Positions 39,501-50,499 of a DNA stretch of 64,000 bases are shown one piece after another. Position 1 is the first letter of the stretch. Each line of letters begins with the position of its first letter. The notes under the pieces were generated by a model. That model made no database searches, was not told the origin of the DNA, and was given only the letters and a program-made list of their open reading frames with translations. The position numbers and the translations under genes are program-made. This DNA comes from Rhodeus uyekii. Lineage: Eukaryota > Chordata > Actinopteri > Cypriniformes > Acheilognathidae. The stretch lies in assembly GCA_037043235.1 (NCBI GenBank), contig JAWRVZ010000221.1, forward strand, positions 70,001 to 134,000, in the 5' to 3' direction.

Positions 39501-40959
39501 GATTTCATCGCAGCTGTAAGGGAGCCATTGGCTAGCATGAGGAACACAGGTCCCACTAGAGGATGTCAAGCCCTCATAAAGTCTGTTTCTGACAATTTGG
39601 TCAGAAACATGCACACCAGTTCCTGCTGGAGGTCATTTTGTAGGGCTCTGGCAGTGCTCCTCCTGTTCCTCCTTGCACAAAGGAGAAGATGCCAGTTCTG
39701 TTGCTGGCATGTTGACCTCTTACGTCTCTGTCTAGCTCTCCTTGTGTAACAGCCTGTCTCCCCATATCTCCTCCATGCCCTTGAAACTAGTAGACACCCT
39801 TGTACTAGTAGACACACCAAACCTCCTTGCGATGGCATGTATGGATGTGTCACCCCGGAGGAGATAGTCTGCCTGTGCATCCAGATTGGGCTGCAGGTAC
39901 TGCCTCACGATACAGTCAGTGACAAGGACCCTACATGCTCTCCCAGTGTTTTCCCGCTCACTTCTTTCAGTCCTCGTCCGATCTTGTCTTGGGTATGTCA
40001 TGTTCACATCAGTGTTTAGTCCTGTCTACAGCTCTCGATACGTTTTTACACGAGTGCACAGTGGTTTTCTTTGAATATGAGTATTGAAAGACATTTCATG
40101 CCTTCATCCTCATCACTACCAGTCGTGACAAGAGGGCCGTTACTAGAGTTGAACCGGATACTCGAAATTTATAATATTTATAATAATAGTTATAGTAATT
40201 GCGGCAAAACTTGTTCTGTATATAGTTCGTTTGTTATCATGATCAAAACCATTGATCTGAAGCTCAATGCTGATGCTGTCATGTAAATAGTTTTCTAATC
40301 AGCAATAAATATAACAATTTCTGACCAATCCATATCAATTGCATGATTAAAAATAACTTACCAGCCCCGCCCATTTCAAGACAACCCGCCCACTTCCGGG
40401 TTAAATCCCGCCCACTTTGTACAGATACAGATAATTCATATGGTTAACAGATACAGATAATGCTGTACTCGCTCAGCCCTGCCGTTACGCTGGTTAAAAT
40501 AGCTGATTTCTCTGGATTTAAACATTGTTGGAAATATTTGGGATTCTTTAAGTACACGTCAGCAAATGATATTACACCGTTTTAGTGGGTTTTGAATATT
40601 CTTATATATTGTGCCTTTAACCTAGAATGCAGAGAGAGCAAGTGTGTTTACAGATTACTTACAGTGACATGCAATTTAGAAACAACACAAACTGTTGTTG
40701 GAACCAGAGTATTATAAAGACTTGTAGAGTAAGCAAGCACTCATAGCACTCGCATTATAAAAATATAGTTGTCCTCTTCTGAGTTCTGTCATTTGGATTT
40801 GCCAGCCTAATTTTTCATGTGTGTGTTTTACATTCACTGTAAAACCAAGCGATCCCTCAGGCTGATCTCACGTCTTTTTATTTAAGTGTGGGAAAAACAA
40901 AGGCAGGAGTCTCTGGTGAATAAATAGCCCAGTACATGCTCCTTGGAATGGCCTTACCA

Positions 40960-40992
<33 letters not shown>

Positions 40993-43169
40993 TTGAACGC
41001 ATGTATTTTTGAGGACATTCCAGGACATTTTGTTTTCTAAAGGGACCGTTCACGTAAAAATGAAAATTTTGTTAGTGGACCCCATTGTTTTTCATTGCAT
41101 GGAGAGAAAAAACACTGCAGTCCATTTTTGTTGCTTTAATAATGCTGGTCATCTCACTTCCATATTCTGTTCCTCTTCAAACTACTTGTCGGCCAATCTT
41201 GTTAAGTATGTAATCCAGTAATATTGTAATGCATTCAACCACATTAACCTAGCCAATGACTTCATCAGCCTCATTTCCTCTCTAAATGCTACATGATTCA
41301 TGATTCATTCTCTTGCTTTGAGGCTCCATTAGGATGAAGAACATTTCCTGTTTCTGTCAAGTGCATTGGTCTATGAAGAATCCTCTCTCTCAGGGTTTTT
41401 TTCCTTTTGATTGACGCATTTGTATGGGCATAATGTGATAAATCATTAGTCGAGTCCCTCTATCTTGGTTTCCAACCATTTGCTCTGGTCATTTTTATGT
41501 GCTCCTTTTTATATCAGAGTCTGGAGTACTTATCTCTCTTCTCACTGTGCTTTTATTCTATTTCCCTGCTTATTTTCTAAAATGGATCCATCAAACATGA
41601 GCGCTGGCTGGGAAGAGTGTCAATATTTCATGAATGGGAGAAGATTAAAGTGTGGTGGCATCAGCAGCTGCCTCTGCTTCTTCCTTCTATTCAAGGGTGG
41701 TTTTTGGTTTTTATACATGGACCGTTTTTCTGTAGATGCGGATGAATGTTTAAAGGGATAGTCCTCCTAAAATGGTAAACTTCCAAACCCATCCGATTTT
41801 GTTCATATTTCAAACGCAAATGAACCTGAACGATTTTTATCCCTCCGTTGAAAGTCCGTTCCACCAACAATGTAATACAGATATCTTAAAATAGATTTAG
41901 TCCAAGTGTTCTGAAGACACATGGCCATAACACGTTATGATGAACCGGTTTAATAAAATTGGTTTTATTCACACAAAAACTTTGATAATCCGCGAAGATT
42001 ATAATTTGTAATTTGAAAATCTGCGAAGTAGGATCAGCCAATCAGCTCACGGGATACATCCACTCCTGCTCTCATTGGTCGATCTCGCACCGGGAACCAA
42101 TCACTTGGCTTGTCTGAGTGCCGTGGGCGTGTACAAAGCCTCTGAGAGAGTTTCTCTCTTTGTCTGGCATCCTGGGAAACCGTTTCTCTCGCATCATGAT
42201 GAAGCAACGCTGCTTTCCGCAATATGGCTGCCGATATAGCGGTATTTGTGAACTTTTATTTTTCGTTGAATATTTTTGATATTAATTGATATTATTAAAA
42301 TGAATTGATTTTTTTTTATTTATTTAAAATTAATTGATATTATTATTAATTTGATATGAATTTTTGATATTCACGATGCATTGAGGCCGCGAAACTTGAA
42401 CCTCGAAGTGGTGAGGGATTACTGTATCCATAGTAAAGGCATTATTGATTGTTTGTGTCAGATGTTGACAAACTCTTTATATATTAACTGCTTACAGATC
42501 AGCCTCAACATCGCAGAAATCCACTTCCTTTAGTTTTTTCCCCGTTCATTAATACCTTGCATTCAGTACAGCTGCTCATCCTGATGATTTTAACTCTGAA
42601 CGACAGCTTCAGAGAGTTACTGGCCGAGCAACTCGACTAAATTCATCTTTGAGCTTTTGAGTTGGGCATGTCTCTTTCCGCCAGCCATCTGTGGGCATGA
42701 GTCACCGGTGCAGGACGAGGTCATCGTCTGACCTCTGCATGCTCGCTTCTGTCATGAGCTCTCAGTGTGTTTCAGCAATGACAGGAGGAACGTGACAGTG
42801 TGTTAATCCTTTAGTCAAAGTAGTTATATACTTATACATTTTTCTAATTTGAAAGTTTTAAAGCAGACACTGACGTCACGGGTCATGTTGTGTCTTGAAT
42901 AGCGGGCTGACGGACATCAGTGTTTAGTTACCTGTGTCTCAGTTGGTGTAAAGCATCATGAATAACTGATTGGTCTTGTCTCTACATGGAGTAAAGGAAG
43001 TTGCTCTCAGCATCATGAATAACAGGATTTGTTTTTTGTGAGGGGAAAATTAGACCAATTAACAACAACAAAAAAAGGCAAAAATTAAGAAACAGTTGAA
43101 GTATAACTTTGGCAATTATCACCATGCTTTGAATTGTTACTTTGGGTTTTGTGTATGTATGTGTGTGTG

Positions 43170-43221
<52 letters not shown>

Positions 43222-46200
43222 TAGAACCCCAACTTACGAAATTAATCTGTTCCGAGGTTGGTTTCGTATGTCAAACTGTTCGTATGTCGGTCAGGCTTTT
43301 ACATGTTAATTGCCTAATTAGTTCCAAGCTCTACAAAAAACACCATATTCAGCATGGGATGAAGCGCATCCTAGCTTCATACTTATCAATAATCTCCCGT
43401 TTCGACTCAATGAAAAGCACCCTCTTCTTCCCTTTGACTTCAGCAACAATCTTCACATCCATGGTTACTGATTAGAAAAAGGTTTATGCTAACAGCAGAG
43501 GCAGGTGGGAGCAATGCTGACCAATAGGAGAGCAGGATTGTAAAAAGTGTTCCCCTTCTTACATGGACTATTCCAGCCATCCCTGTCATTGTGCGAAATG
43601 GACTATTCCAAAACTTTCCCTCGGAGTTCAGGAAGTGTCGTGACAGAAGAGAGTTGATGGATGATTAAGGTAAAAGAGATCGGCTGAAGATTGTATATAT
43701 AGTTTATTGAGTGAAATACAGGGAATTAGTGCCAATCGTTGAGGTTTTATCGATCTATGCACCTTTAATAAATACCAGTTTTGGATTATTCCCTGAGTGA
43801 GACATCATTGTTCTGACCGGACAAACTGTAGTCTTCATCCAACCTGAACCAAAATCAGCGCGAATATCAAAACAAAACTCGGAAATCGTCGCCTCGCCGA
43901 GATTTCGTTTTTTGCATCTCGATCATTTTGTCGTAACTCGGGCGGAAAAAAAACAGAAATATTTTATCGTATGTCGAACTTTTCGTACGTAGAGCGTTTC
44001 GTAAGTCGGGGTTCTACTGTATATACACATACATACGTGTATGTGATCCCAATTTTCTTTCTAAGAACTCTAATGAACTGCAAATTTTTATTATATTATA
44101 TTATAGCAACTATTGAAATAACAAAAAGCAAATAGCAAACAACAACACAATCAAACACAATAGAATAAAGATGATATGATATATACACACAAAAGTATAC
44201 CGCTGCTGTTATATTTTAGAGAGGGATTCTCTTGTGCAGGGTGGAGGAGGATTTGTGACACAATTATTGATAGTGTTTTTACTTGCTTTTACTATATTTT
44301 TTGTTATAGATTTTCTGTATTCTGTTTGTTGTGAACACAATTCTGTTAAATTAAATGAATGTCATATTGTTTTTCTATTACAGACCTCTAATAAAGCTCT
44401 GCTCTCAAACATAAGATTCACTGTGTAATACACTATACATGATAAATGTGTGACGAAATGCTTGTAAGAGCTAATCCGATCTGGTTATATCACTGTATTG
44501 ATTTTCTTCCACATTTTCAATGTAGTATTGTATATTAGTGATCTGTCTCCGGTTACTTCATGGCCCCCAGTGTGAGGGAGGAGCTGCTGTTTAGCCAACA
44601 AACCGTCTGACGGAGAGAGTTGTGGTTGTTGTAAGCTTGCTTAGCAGGGACAAACAGACAATAGTAGGCTGTCAGGATTGTGTTTCCACTGTCCACATAT
44701 GAGCTTGTAGTGGAACGGCCTGTTCGTGTACAGTAAGCATGAGATTATCAGAGGCAGAACAGGTTTGTCAGCACATCAGCACCTTGGGATTTGAGCTGTG
44801 TGTAGTCTGGAGCCGCTCTTGACATCCGACCACTCGGGGGACAATCCATGCTGAAAACAAAGTGGAAGGGAAAAACGCTTTAAATACAAAGCCTCTTTGG
44901 GCAGTCAGGCGGGTTTAAACATTCAGCCATACAAGGAAACAGATTGTGTCCCACAGCTCTCAGCTTTAAATAGTGTATTGCTCTTTTTTTAAATATAAAG
45001 GTTATTGTGAGAATTCGTTTTAGACATGCCGCTTGTTTAATATATCACTAAGTAAAGGGGACATTTTTCCGATAGTGGTGTAGAAGGGGTAGAAAGAGTT
45101 ATTCAAAACTGGTTATTTTTCTTGTACTGGATGTTTTAATATAACAATTCAATATACAGTAATACCTTGAGATACGAGCGTCCCGACATACGAGTGTTTC
45201 GAGATACGAGCAAGCCTTCAAGCTAATTTTTGCTTTGAGATACGAGTAAATATTTGAGATACGAGCAGCTTACAGACGCTGACGCTAGGTGTTCGAGCAC
45301 TCGAAGCAGCTCAAGCGCCTCATTTATGGGGTAATTGCATATGATCTCCACTAGAGGCAGCTTGGTTTTACAGCGGGAGTTACCGGGGGAAACGAGTGAT
45401 TCACAAGTATTAAGCTGGGAGCAGGACGAGTTATGTGTGTTCAATAATAATAAATATGAGGTTCTGAGGCGATCCAATACACAACACAGGAAGAAGCACT
45501 ACACTTCCGTATTGTGTTTGCGTTATCAGTGTCTCATCTCTGGTTACTATCGTAACCTTGGTTCCCTGAGAGATGGGAATGAGACAATTGCCTTGCTTAT
45601 GCTATCTATTCTGTCTATCTATACTGTCGCGACAATTGAATTGATGAATAATGTGAAAATATGTGAAGGGGAGTTAATTTTGAGGGTGTGATTTAAAAAA
45701 AAGAATAGCTAAAAAATAGATGCAGCTCACTGGTAAGTAGCGCTATGGTGAGCTATTTTTAGAACAGGGCCGCGGGCGACTCATGTGGTCCTTGCGGGCG
45801 ACCTGGTGCCCCATGTTGGTGACCCCTGCTCTAAAGACACGCTCTCTCCTTTTTTCTTTCTTTTTTTGTGTGCATACAATTGGTTTCAATTTTTTCATAA
45901 ATTTACAATGCATTTTTAAATGAAATTTATGGATGAATCCATATTTTCTATGGATTTTTTTTTTGTGTGTGTGAAAATGTTCAAATGCAGACTTCACGCA
46001 CAAATTTGAGGGTCAATGAGACTCATCGTTGTTTCGGAGCATCTACATTAAATCACTCGCCTACAACGCCAACCTGATCCACATCTTAATATAGTAGTTG
46101 ACCCAGAAATTAAAAGTCTGTCATTTGCTCATCCTCTTGTTGTTCCAAACTCAAAACACAGTGTCCTGACAAGCAGCGACAGGCAAAAAACAACGATTTT

Positions 46201-49200
46201 AAAAACCGTTTCTCTTTCTGTGACATTGCGGCTGAAACAACAGCATGCAAAGTGGGACAATGGTAATCTCAGGTACTGATTATGTGCTAATAACTAAAGT
46301 TTGAATACTGTTTTGCATGACTTTTATAGCTATACTGAAAGCAGATAAACCTATCCCTACTCCTAAACCTAACCTTACCCATAACTTATCCCTAAAATCA
46401 GAGGGAAATGATGGTGATTAACACTGATTTATAAGCACCTAAATCTACACCTCACATAAACTGTAGACTTGTCAACAAAGATGTTGGTCCGGGAACATGT
46501 ACAGTTGTGTGAAAAAGTGGTTATCCCCCTTCCTGATTTCCTTTTTTCTTTTTTTTTTCTTTTTGCATGTTTGTCACACTTAAATGTTTTAGATCATCAA
46601 ACTACAGTGGATCCCACTTATCTCGAGCTCGGTTAACTCACCAACCCTATTAAGTCGACATTTTTGAAGTGGAACCGCCAAATTCCCTCATTATCTTAGC
46701 ATTTTCTTATCGGTTATGTTGATTCTGTTATGTCGCCGAACCCTGATATCTCGAGCACAAAAGAGGGACAAAGTCGCCACTTAACATCAGTTATCTTGAT
46801 CCCCGTGACTAATGATCGCGCTGAGTTTGCGTTGCATGAGCATCACGGTCTGTATAGTCGCTCACTCCAATGACGCTTCACTCACTCTTGCGGTCAGTGC
46901 CGTTCAGTCGCAGAAGAACTCGCGCAAAAATCAAGCTTTACAGACGCTATCTTGGAAGAGGTGCAGGAGTTCGCCTTCACTGTCCAGAAATTCCCAGATT
47001 ACATTGACGTCGTTACTGATTGATGCTTAGACGCATTTGTTTTCAAGCAGAGCGTTAAAGGCAAAAAGCAACAAAGCATTTTACACTTTGTAAAGAAACC
47101 ATAGTAACCGCGTGTGCAATACTATCAGAACTGTGTCCGAGTGAAATGACTGTGTTATGAGTGAATGTGTTTATGTGTGTTGTGACTGGTTACGCTGTGA
47201 GCGAAATTGTGTTTGCAATGTTGGAGAATAAAATTAAAGGTTTGTATGGAGAATGGAAGGTGTTTTTATTGTATACTGGTAAATCCCTGCTGTTAGTTGG
47301 TGCACATATGCCTTTTGTTGTTAGCAAACATATACAGTGCATGTACATTTTTATAGCATGCCGATCGCTTCACCAAATAAATCGTCACATTGGCTGTTGG
47401 TGATCTCGATCATCGGTTATCTCAACGCTTTTTTGCAACCCCCGATGCCGTCAACATAACCGGGTTTCACTGTAATTTAAAGAGAACTCAAGTAAACACA
47501 AAATCCAGGTTGTTGTTATTCAGGGAAAACAAAATTCAAACGTACTTGGTAAAATTAGGTTATTTTTAATCTGTTAGCCATGCGTTATTATAACCATCAC
47601 AGAAACGCACGGAAACACAGTAGACATTAACTTCTTCAGTGCATTTAATGGTGATCTGCATAAAACTGCCGTGGTATTTAACATCATTAGCTTTTGTCTT
47701 TGTCAGGACTGCTCTGAGTATAAATGTTGACCTTTCACCTTTCCCGTCTGCAGCTTGACCTGAGTCAGCCATTAGAGGAGCAGGGTCCCCTGGATGTCAT
47801 CATTCACAAGCTAACAGACCTGATCCTGGAGGCGGACCAGAACGACACCCAGTCCCTGCTGCTGGTGCAGCGTGTGCAGGTGAGGAGCAGATTTACAGCA
47901 CCAATCCCGATCTGATTATACAGCATATATTTGATCTACCTGAATTTAATCTCTATGTCATCTAGATGTAAGTAAAAGGAACATGAATGCAGTAATCTCA
48001 GCGCAGTGACCATTATGGGAAAGGATTTGCTTGTTGTCTTCATTTAGCCTGGAAGACTAATTCACCGCTGGTTCCCTCAAGGTTTTCCTATGGTTTCTCC
48101 ATTTATGAGTTAAATAAAGCCTAACTTGGCAATACTTTAATGTTTTGTTCTACAATATAAAGTACACATACCAAAAACACAAATTTTGAAGCAGTTATGT
48201 TATGATAAGTTTGAGAGGTGTGTGTGTGCAGGTTTGCGTCGTAGAACAAATTTTTATATCATCAATTTATGTTTACTACCTTATTTTACTCATAAATGGA
48301 AAAACCCTATAGGAAAATGTTGAAGGAACACGTCGCAATTAGTCTTTCATACATCATCCCTGCACTATTCAAAATTCACCTAATGTAATGCAATGTAATA
48401 TATATGTAAGGAATAATTGACTCCAGGCTGTTGAATTATTGAAAGATACACCCCCAAGGTGTTAAAGCAAATTGGAAGGCCGTTACACTTCGAGTGTGTA
48501 TTATTTTTCAATAATTCAACAGCCCGGAGTCATTAATTCTGCTTATACTAGCTCAAAACATTGTTCAATTAATGTATTTCAAGAGTTTTGTCATGTTTTG
48601 GTCCTTAAAACGCTTGTGTGTAGGACTAATTTCTTACCCATCTAATCCCACGCCTCCGTTGCTAATTCCGAAACGTCATTTTAGAGCTAGTAACGGAGGC
48701 TTAAGCCACTGATAGCAGAATAATGCCGTTATTAACGCAGGTATAGAGAGTGTATGTGAGTTAGGTGCGTCTGTGCGTCTCTCTCTACTAATAGTGAAAC
48801 TGTAAGTTTATCTGCTCCAAGAACAGCGCCGATATTACATCGCTAGTGAGAAATGTCATGTAGCTTTTAAGTTGCTAAACTGTTTTACTGATAAAATTGT
48901 CCGAGCAGCGCTAACACACTTCTGTGTGTGCGTAGGAGCGTACATAATAAAACGTTTAATTTAGTTAATAATTAGTTGTTTTTATAGTGTTGTTCACTAT
49001 ATTTATTTGCTTGGTCAGTGTCGTTGTGGACAACGATTCGTCAACCAATCAGGTTAAACAGCCCCGTAGTATAAATCTTATGTAAACATTTATTTTTTTG
49101 TTTTCATCAGTACTAAAATGTAGCTCAAACAGTAGAGCATGGCGCTTGCAACGCCAAGGTCATGGGTTCGATTCACAGGGAAAGTGATTATAATGTCAAT

Positions 49201-50333
49201 ATGTTTCTTGAATGCAATGTGAGTTGCTTTGGATTAAAGCGTCTGGCAAATGCAGAAATGTAAATGTTAAATTGCCCTAAAGACATTTCTCCTTCAGTTC
49301 AGATTCCCATCCTACAACTTTGTTTTTGTTTTATCGTCTTATGAAATGTCACCTCAGATCCTCACCTCTAAATGAGAACGTAAGAGCGCTGAGCCTCTTA
49401 ATGTTCTTAAACAAAGCTCTCTCCTAACACCGGGCTCTCACTAAGCATGCGCTTAATGTATATCACATAGATTCACAAAAGACACAGAATGATGTGGAGT
49501 ACAGTGTTCAGTTTAAACCCTCTGAAAAAACAGAGATGTGTTTGTTTTCTGCTGTTATGTTCACGTTTTTAGTGCCCGTTTAATCAGTGCTGGTAGAATA
49601 TGTGTCTTCATGCATTCATATTCTGGAGGAGCTTTAGGAGCTTTCCTGTCGGTAGAGCATTGGTGTTTGCAACGCCAAGGTCATGGGTTCGATTCCCAGG
49701 GAAAGCAAGAACTGATTCAATGTGTTTCTTGAATGCAATGTGAGTCGCTTTGGAAAAAAGCATCTGCCAAATGCATAAATGTAAATTGAATGTAAGAATC
49801 AACACATTTGGATATGTAACTACATTTCCTATTGAGCACTGGAAATGAGGGATGGAAATAAAAAGAAATCACATGACCCAAGAATGCATTTCAGTCAAAA
49901 TGACTCATGATTTGAAAGGTTGAGTGAATGGGGACAGTGAAGAGCGAGTGAGCGAGCGAGTGGTTATGTAAAAGAAACAGCCTTGCAGCCTTGTATTCAG
50001 TTTGCATGACGTAACAGCAGTGCAACTGGGCTTCATGTGTACATGCCTTTGTATGCGTGGCATGTACATTCATGCATGTTGGATTCCTTTTAACAACACT
50101 AGTAAATAATGTGGGAACTCGATTAGTAATGTTATTCGCAGCTATTTTAGCTTCTTCCCTTCTTAATGTCACCTCCACACCTTCATTGTTCTGAACTGTT
50201 CCACTGGTCTTGCAGGATTATATTGACGCTCACCCGGAGACCATTATTCTTGACCCACTTCCTGCCATCCGAACCCTGCTGGACCGTTGCAGGTCCTACC
50301 AGCTGGTGCACAGGATAGAGGACTGTATGAGAG
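21571..50333 (+). CDS. itpk1: Inositol-tetrakisphosphate 1-kinase, 5' four coding exons (partial)
   Basis: ATP-grasp inositol phosphate kinase; it phosphorylates Ins(1,3,4)P3 at positions 5/6 and Ins(3,4,5,6)P4 at position 1 on the route to InsP6. Exons: ATG exon 21571-21665 (its acceptor AG ends at 21510, giving 60 nt of 5' UTR), microexon 34819-34843, 47754-47879 and 50216-50333. Phases join cleanly (2, 0, 0, 1), giving residues 1-121 of about 400. Segments MQTFLRGRRVGYWLSEKK, KRGIDVVQ, LEEQGPLDVIIHKLTD and DYIDAHPETIILDPLPAIRT match human ITPK1 closely. Lys18 and Arg106, ligand-binding positions in human (from memory), are both kept. This is the N-terminal domain; the ATP-grasp catalytic residues come later. 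I looked for the next exon (DRICSPPFMEL in human) up to 64000 and did not see it, so intron 5 exceeds 13.6 kb. Confidence 0.95.
21666..22060. other. start of itpk1 intron 2
   Basis: No repeat or gene recognised before the duplicated block at 22061. Confidence 0.5.
22551..22783. repeat. 41-bp minisatellite, short array (about 5-6 copies)
   Basis: Units of the type 'acaccctagcgactgcatag' + 'caacgtggtgaaaacctaac'. More variable than the long array; one unit is partly deleted. Confidence 0.9.
23527..25530. repeat. 41-bp minisatellite, long array (about 49 copies)
   Basis: Unit 'acaccctagcgactgcatag' + 'cgacgtggtgaaaacctaac' with 'a'. At least three unit variants occur: tagCGACgtgg, taTTGACgtgg and taGGAATgtgg, with CAGCACCC or CAACACCC starts. 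The TTGAC variant recurs at exactly 287 bp (7 units) in several places. Confidence 0.95.
25736..26971. other. itpk1 intron 2, no recognised element
   Basis: Unique-looking sequence with a short GA run (26527-26541) and TG-rich stretches (26588-26735). No gene supported. Confidence 0.45.
26972..27080. repeat. fragment of the GGGATAGTTCACCC-type carp repeat
   Basis: 'tttaagggaacggtcactca' followed by 'ctctcatttactcacccaca'. One end only. Confidence 0.5.
27290..28090 (+). pseudogene. non-LTR retrotransposon (LINE) remnant
   Basis: A frame at 27403-27711 reads KKTEWISGEMWTCIDKRRWI and KERISKEYRGRDKEVK, the linker between endonuclease and reverse transcriptase in a fish LINE. After frame changes and internal deletion, 27945-28090 encodes QAGFRKGKYCLDHIF and VVFVDFEKAFDS (RT motifs around the first catalytic Asp). 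Broken by shifts and truncated at both ends. Clade not fixed (RTE-like is possible). Confidence 0.75.
28133..28724. mobile_element. TIR MITE, 'CCCGCATATAACCCGC' family, copy 2
   Basis: Ends CCGCATTTTCCCGCATATAA and ATATGCGGGAAATGCGG, flanked by TA on both sides. 592 bp, same family and orientation as 11091-11707. No coding capacity. Confidence 0.8.
28727..29509. other. itpk1 intron 2, no recognised element
   Basis: No repeats or coding signals that I recognise. Confidence 0.45.
29510..30268. repeat. dispersed fish repeat, unassigned
   Basis: Includes 'aggactcaatttgcaaaaag', 'actaggcaagacaaggcaag' and 'cggcagaaccctgacatgat', typical of an abundant cyprinid interspersed repeat. A GC-richer interior (29800-30180) follows. 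I could not fix the superfamily or ends. The 32345-32727 repeat reads like a distant relative in the opposite direction. Confidence 0.4.
30269..31655. other. itpk1 intron 2, mostly unassigned
   Basis: Holds a (TG)n microsatellite at 30884-30960; the rest shows no gene or known repeat. Confidence 0.5.
31656..31810 (+). mobile_element. tRNA-derived SINE (copy 4)
   Basis: 'gcctttcctgtagagcattg', 'gggttcgatttcc', a tail 'gataaaagcgtctgataaat' and GTAAAT end. The head is shortened relative to copies 5 and 7. Confidence 0.75.
32345..32727. repeat. dispersed fish repeat, unassigned
   Basis: 'catgtctcgtcacttcctgc' to 'accccgttacagaatc', a common teleost interspersed sequence; termini resemble GTTACAG at both sides in direct orientation. 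No coding content. Confidence 0.4.
32728..34818. other. end of itpk1 intron 2, unassigned
   Basis: No gene or named repeat recognised. It ends in the polypyrimidine tract (T-run about 34790-34817) before the microexon. Confidence 0.45.
34819..34843 (+). other. 25-nt itpk1 microexon
   Basis: Flanked by tctttcag and gtaagt, it completes the AG|G arginine codon and adds KRGIDVVQ, which continues exactly into LDLSQP of the next exon. Introns of about 13 kb flank it on both sides. The length is not a multiple of three, so skipping it would shift the frame. Confidence 0.92.
34844..37681. other. start of itpk1 intron 3, unassigned
   Basis: No supported gene. The stretch at about 35870-36430 has several short open frames and GC-richer patches that could be an old retroelement; I found no motif to prove it. 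Confidence 0.4.
37684..38195. mobile_element. pogo/Tigger-like DNA element, left part only
   Basis: Starts TA-CAGTAGAACCCCGACTTACG with 'ggcttcgtaagtcggtcaag', matching the intact element at 43219-44019 (including a later 'aaacaaaactcggaaatc'). The right inverted end is missing; similarity stops near 38195. Confidence 0.7.
38196..39224. other. itpk1 intron 3, unassigned
   Basis: No repeat or gene recognised. Confidence 0.45.
39225..40007 (-). pseudogene. Tc1/mariner-type transposase remnant
   Basis: On the minus strand, 40007-39732 reads AIARRFGVSTST (helix-turn-helix) and, in a shifted frame at 39880-39566, WRRYGETGCYTRRARQRRKR and LLLCARRNRRSTARALQNDL. Downstream frames suggest the DxNPIENLW-type end near 39330. 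At least two frameshifts and loss of much of the DDE core make it inactive. Confidence 0.7.
40010..41037. other. itpk1 intron 3, unassigned
   Basis: Contains a short direct repeat 'acagatacagataat' (about 40420-40470) and a (CA)n at 40964-40992. No gene seen. Confidence 0.45.
41038..41125. repeat. fragment of the GGGATAGTTCACCC-type carp repeat
   Basis: 'taaagggaccgttcacgtaa' and 'gtggaccccattgtttttca'. A second scrap lies at about 41750-41790 ('aaagggatagtcctcctaaa'). Confidence 0.5.
41980..42424. mobile_element. pogo/Tigger-like DNA element, one end
   Basis: Ends 'cgaagtggtgagggattactg' beside TA at 42425-42426, the inverted form of a CAGTAATCCCTCACC terminus, with 'ttgaggccgcgaaacttgaa' inside. 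The opposite terminus is not evident. Confidence 0.55.
42427..43166. other. itpk1 intron 3, unassigned
   Basis: No recognised feature. Confidence 0.45.
43168..43218. repeat. (TA)n microsatellite
   Basis: About 25 TA units abutting the transposon that starts at 43219; the TA array provided the insertion target. Confidence 0.95.
43219..44019. mobile_element. pogo/Tigger-like DNA element, both ends
   Basis: Inverted ends CAGTAGAACCCCAACTTACG and CGTAAGTCGGGGTTCTACTG with TA on both flanks (43217-43218, 44020-44021). 801 bp, no transposase, so non-autonomous. Relative of 37684-38195. Confidence 0.88.
44022..45154. other. itpk1 intron 3, unassigned
   Basis: No gene or named repeat recognised. 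Confidence 0.45.
45157..45530. mobile_element. pogo/Tigger-like 'GAGATACGAG' element, copy 1, partial
   Basis: TA-CAGTAATACCTTGAGATACG start, with repeated 'gagatacgagc' and 'gacatacgag' near the end. Continues 'tgatctccactagaggcagc' as in copy 2 (51920). A right inverted terminus is missing. Confidence 0.7.
45733..45839. repeat. fragment of a hAT-like element
   Basis: 'gcgggcgacctggtgcccca' and 'ttggtgacccctgctctaaa', a terminus common to vertebrate hAT elements. Single end only. Confidence 0.4.
45840..46602. other. itpk1 intron 3, unassigned
   Basis: Contains a scrap of the GGGATAGTTCACCC-type carp repeat at about 46086-46160; nothing else recognised. Confidence 0.4.
46605..47472. mobile_element. 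pogo/Tigger-like DNA element with coding scrap
   Basis: Ends CAGTGGATCCCACTTATC and ATAACCGGGTTTCACTG are imperfect inverses, flanked by TA (46603-46604, 47473-47474). 868 bp. The segment about 46898-47023 has an open frame reading SVAEELAQKSSFTDAILEEV with a stop after VVTD; it may be a leftover transposase C-terminus. Confidence 0.75.
47880..48406. other. start of itpk1 intron 4
   Basis: No recognised element. Confidence 0.45.
48407..48545. repeat. hairpin-forming inverted repeat
   Basis: Arms of about 45 bp: 'ctgttgaattattgaaa' on the left mirrors 'tttcaataattcaacag' on the right, extending outward to 'taaggaataattgactcc' and 'ggagtcattaattctgctta'. The spacer is about 45 nt. Resembles a dispersed cyprinid repeat. 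Confidence 0.8.
48546..49117. other. itpk1 intron 4, unassigned
   Basis: May be the continuation of the repeat at 48407-48545; no termini were defined. Confidence 0.4.
49118..49270 (+). mobile_element. tRNA-derived SINE (copy 5)
   Basis: 'tgtagctcaaacagtagagc' head, 'gggttcgattcac' box, tail 'ttgctttggattaaagcgtc', AAATGTAAATG end. In itpk1 intron 4. Confidence 0.82.
49640..49790 (+). mobile_element. tRNA-derived SINE (copy 6)
   Basis: 'gagctttcctgtcggtagag', 'gggttcgattcccagggaaa', tail 'gtcgctttggaaaaaagcat'. Same strand as copy 5, about 370 nt apart. Confidence 0.82.
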
Positions 50334-50499
50334 GTAATGTCATCCACCACCGCGTTTCCTCATTTTAGCAAAAGCCAATTCATGAACATAAGTTTATGCT
50401 GTTTTTAAGTAGAAAAGCTTTAAGAAGTAGTTGGTGAACTTGTTAATGGTCTGTAACATAACAGTCAGCATGTTGAGCTCAGGCAGGTTTGAGTCCGGC

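Noticed and set aside
45335..45691. 118-codon frame
   Set aside because: Covers the pogo-like repeat at 45157-45530 and runs into unrelated sequence; the related copy at 51920 does not keep the frame.
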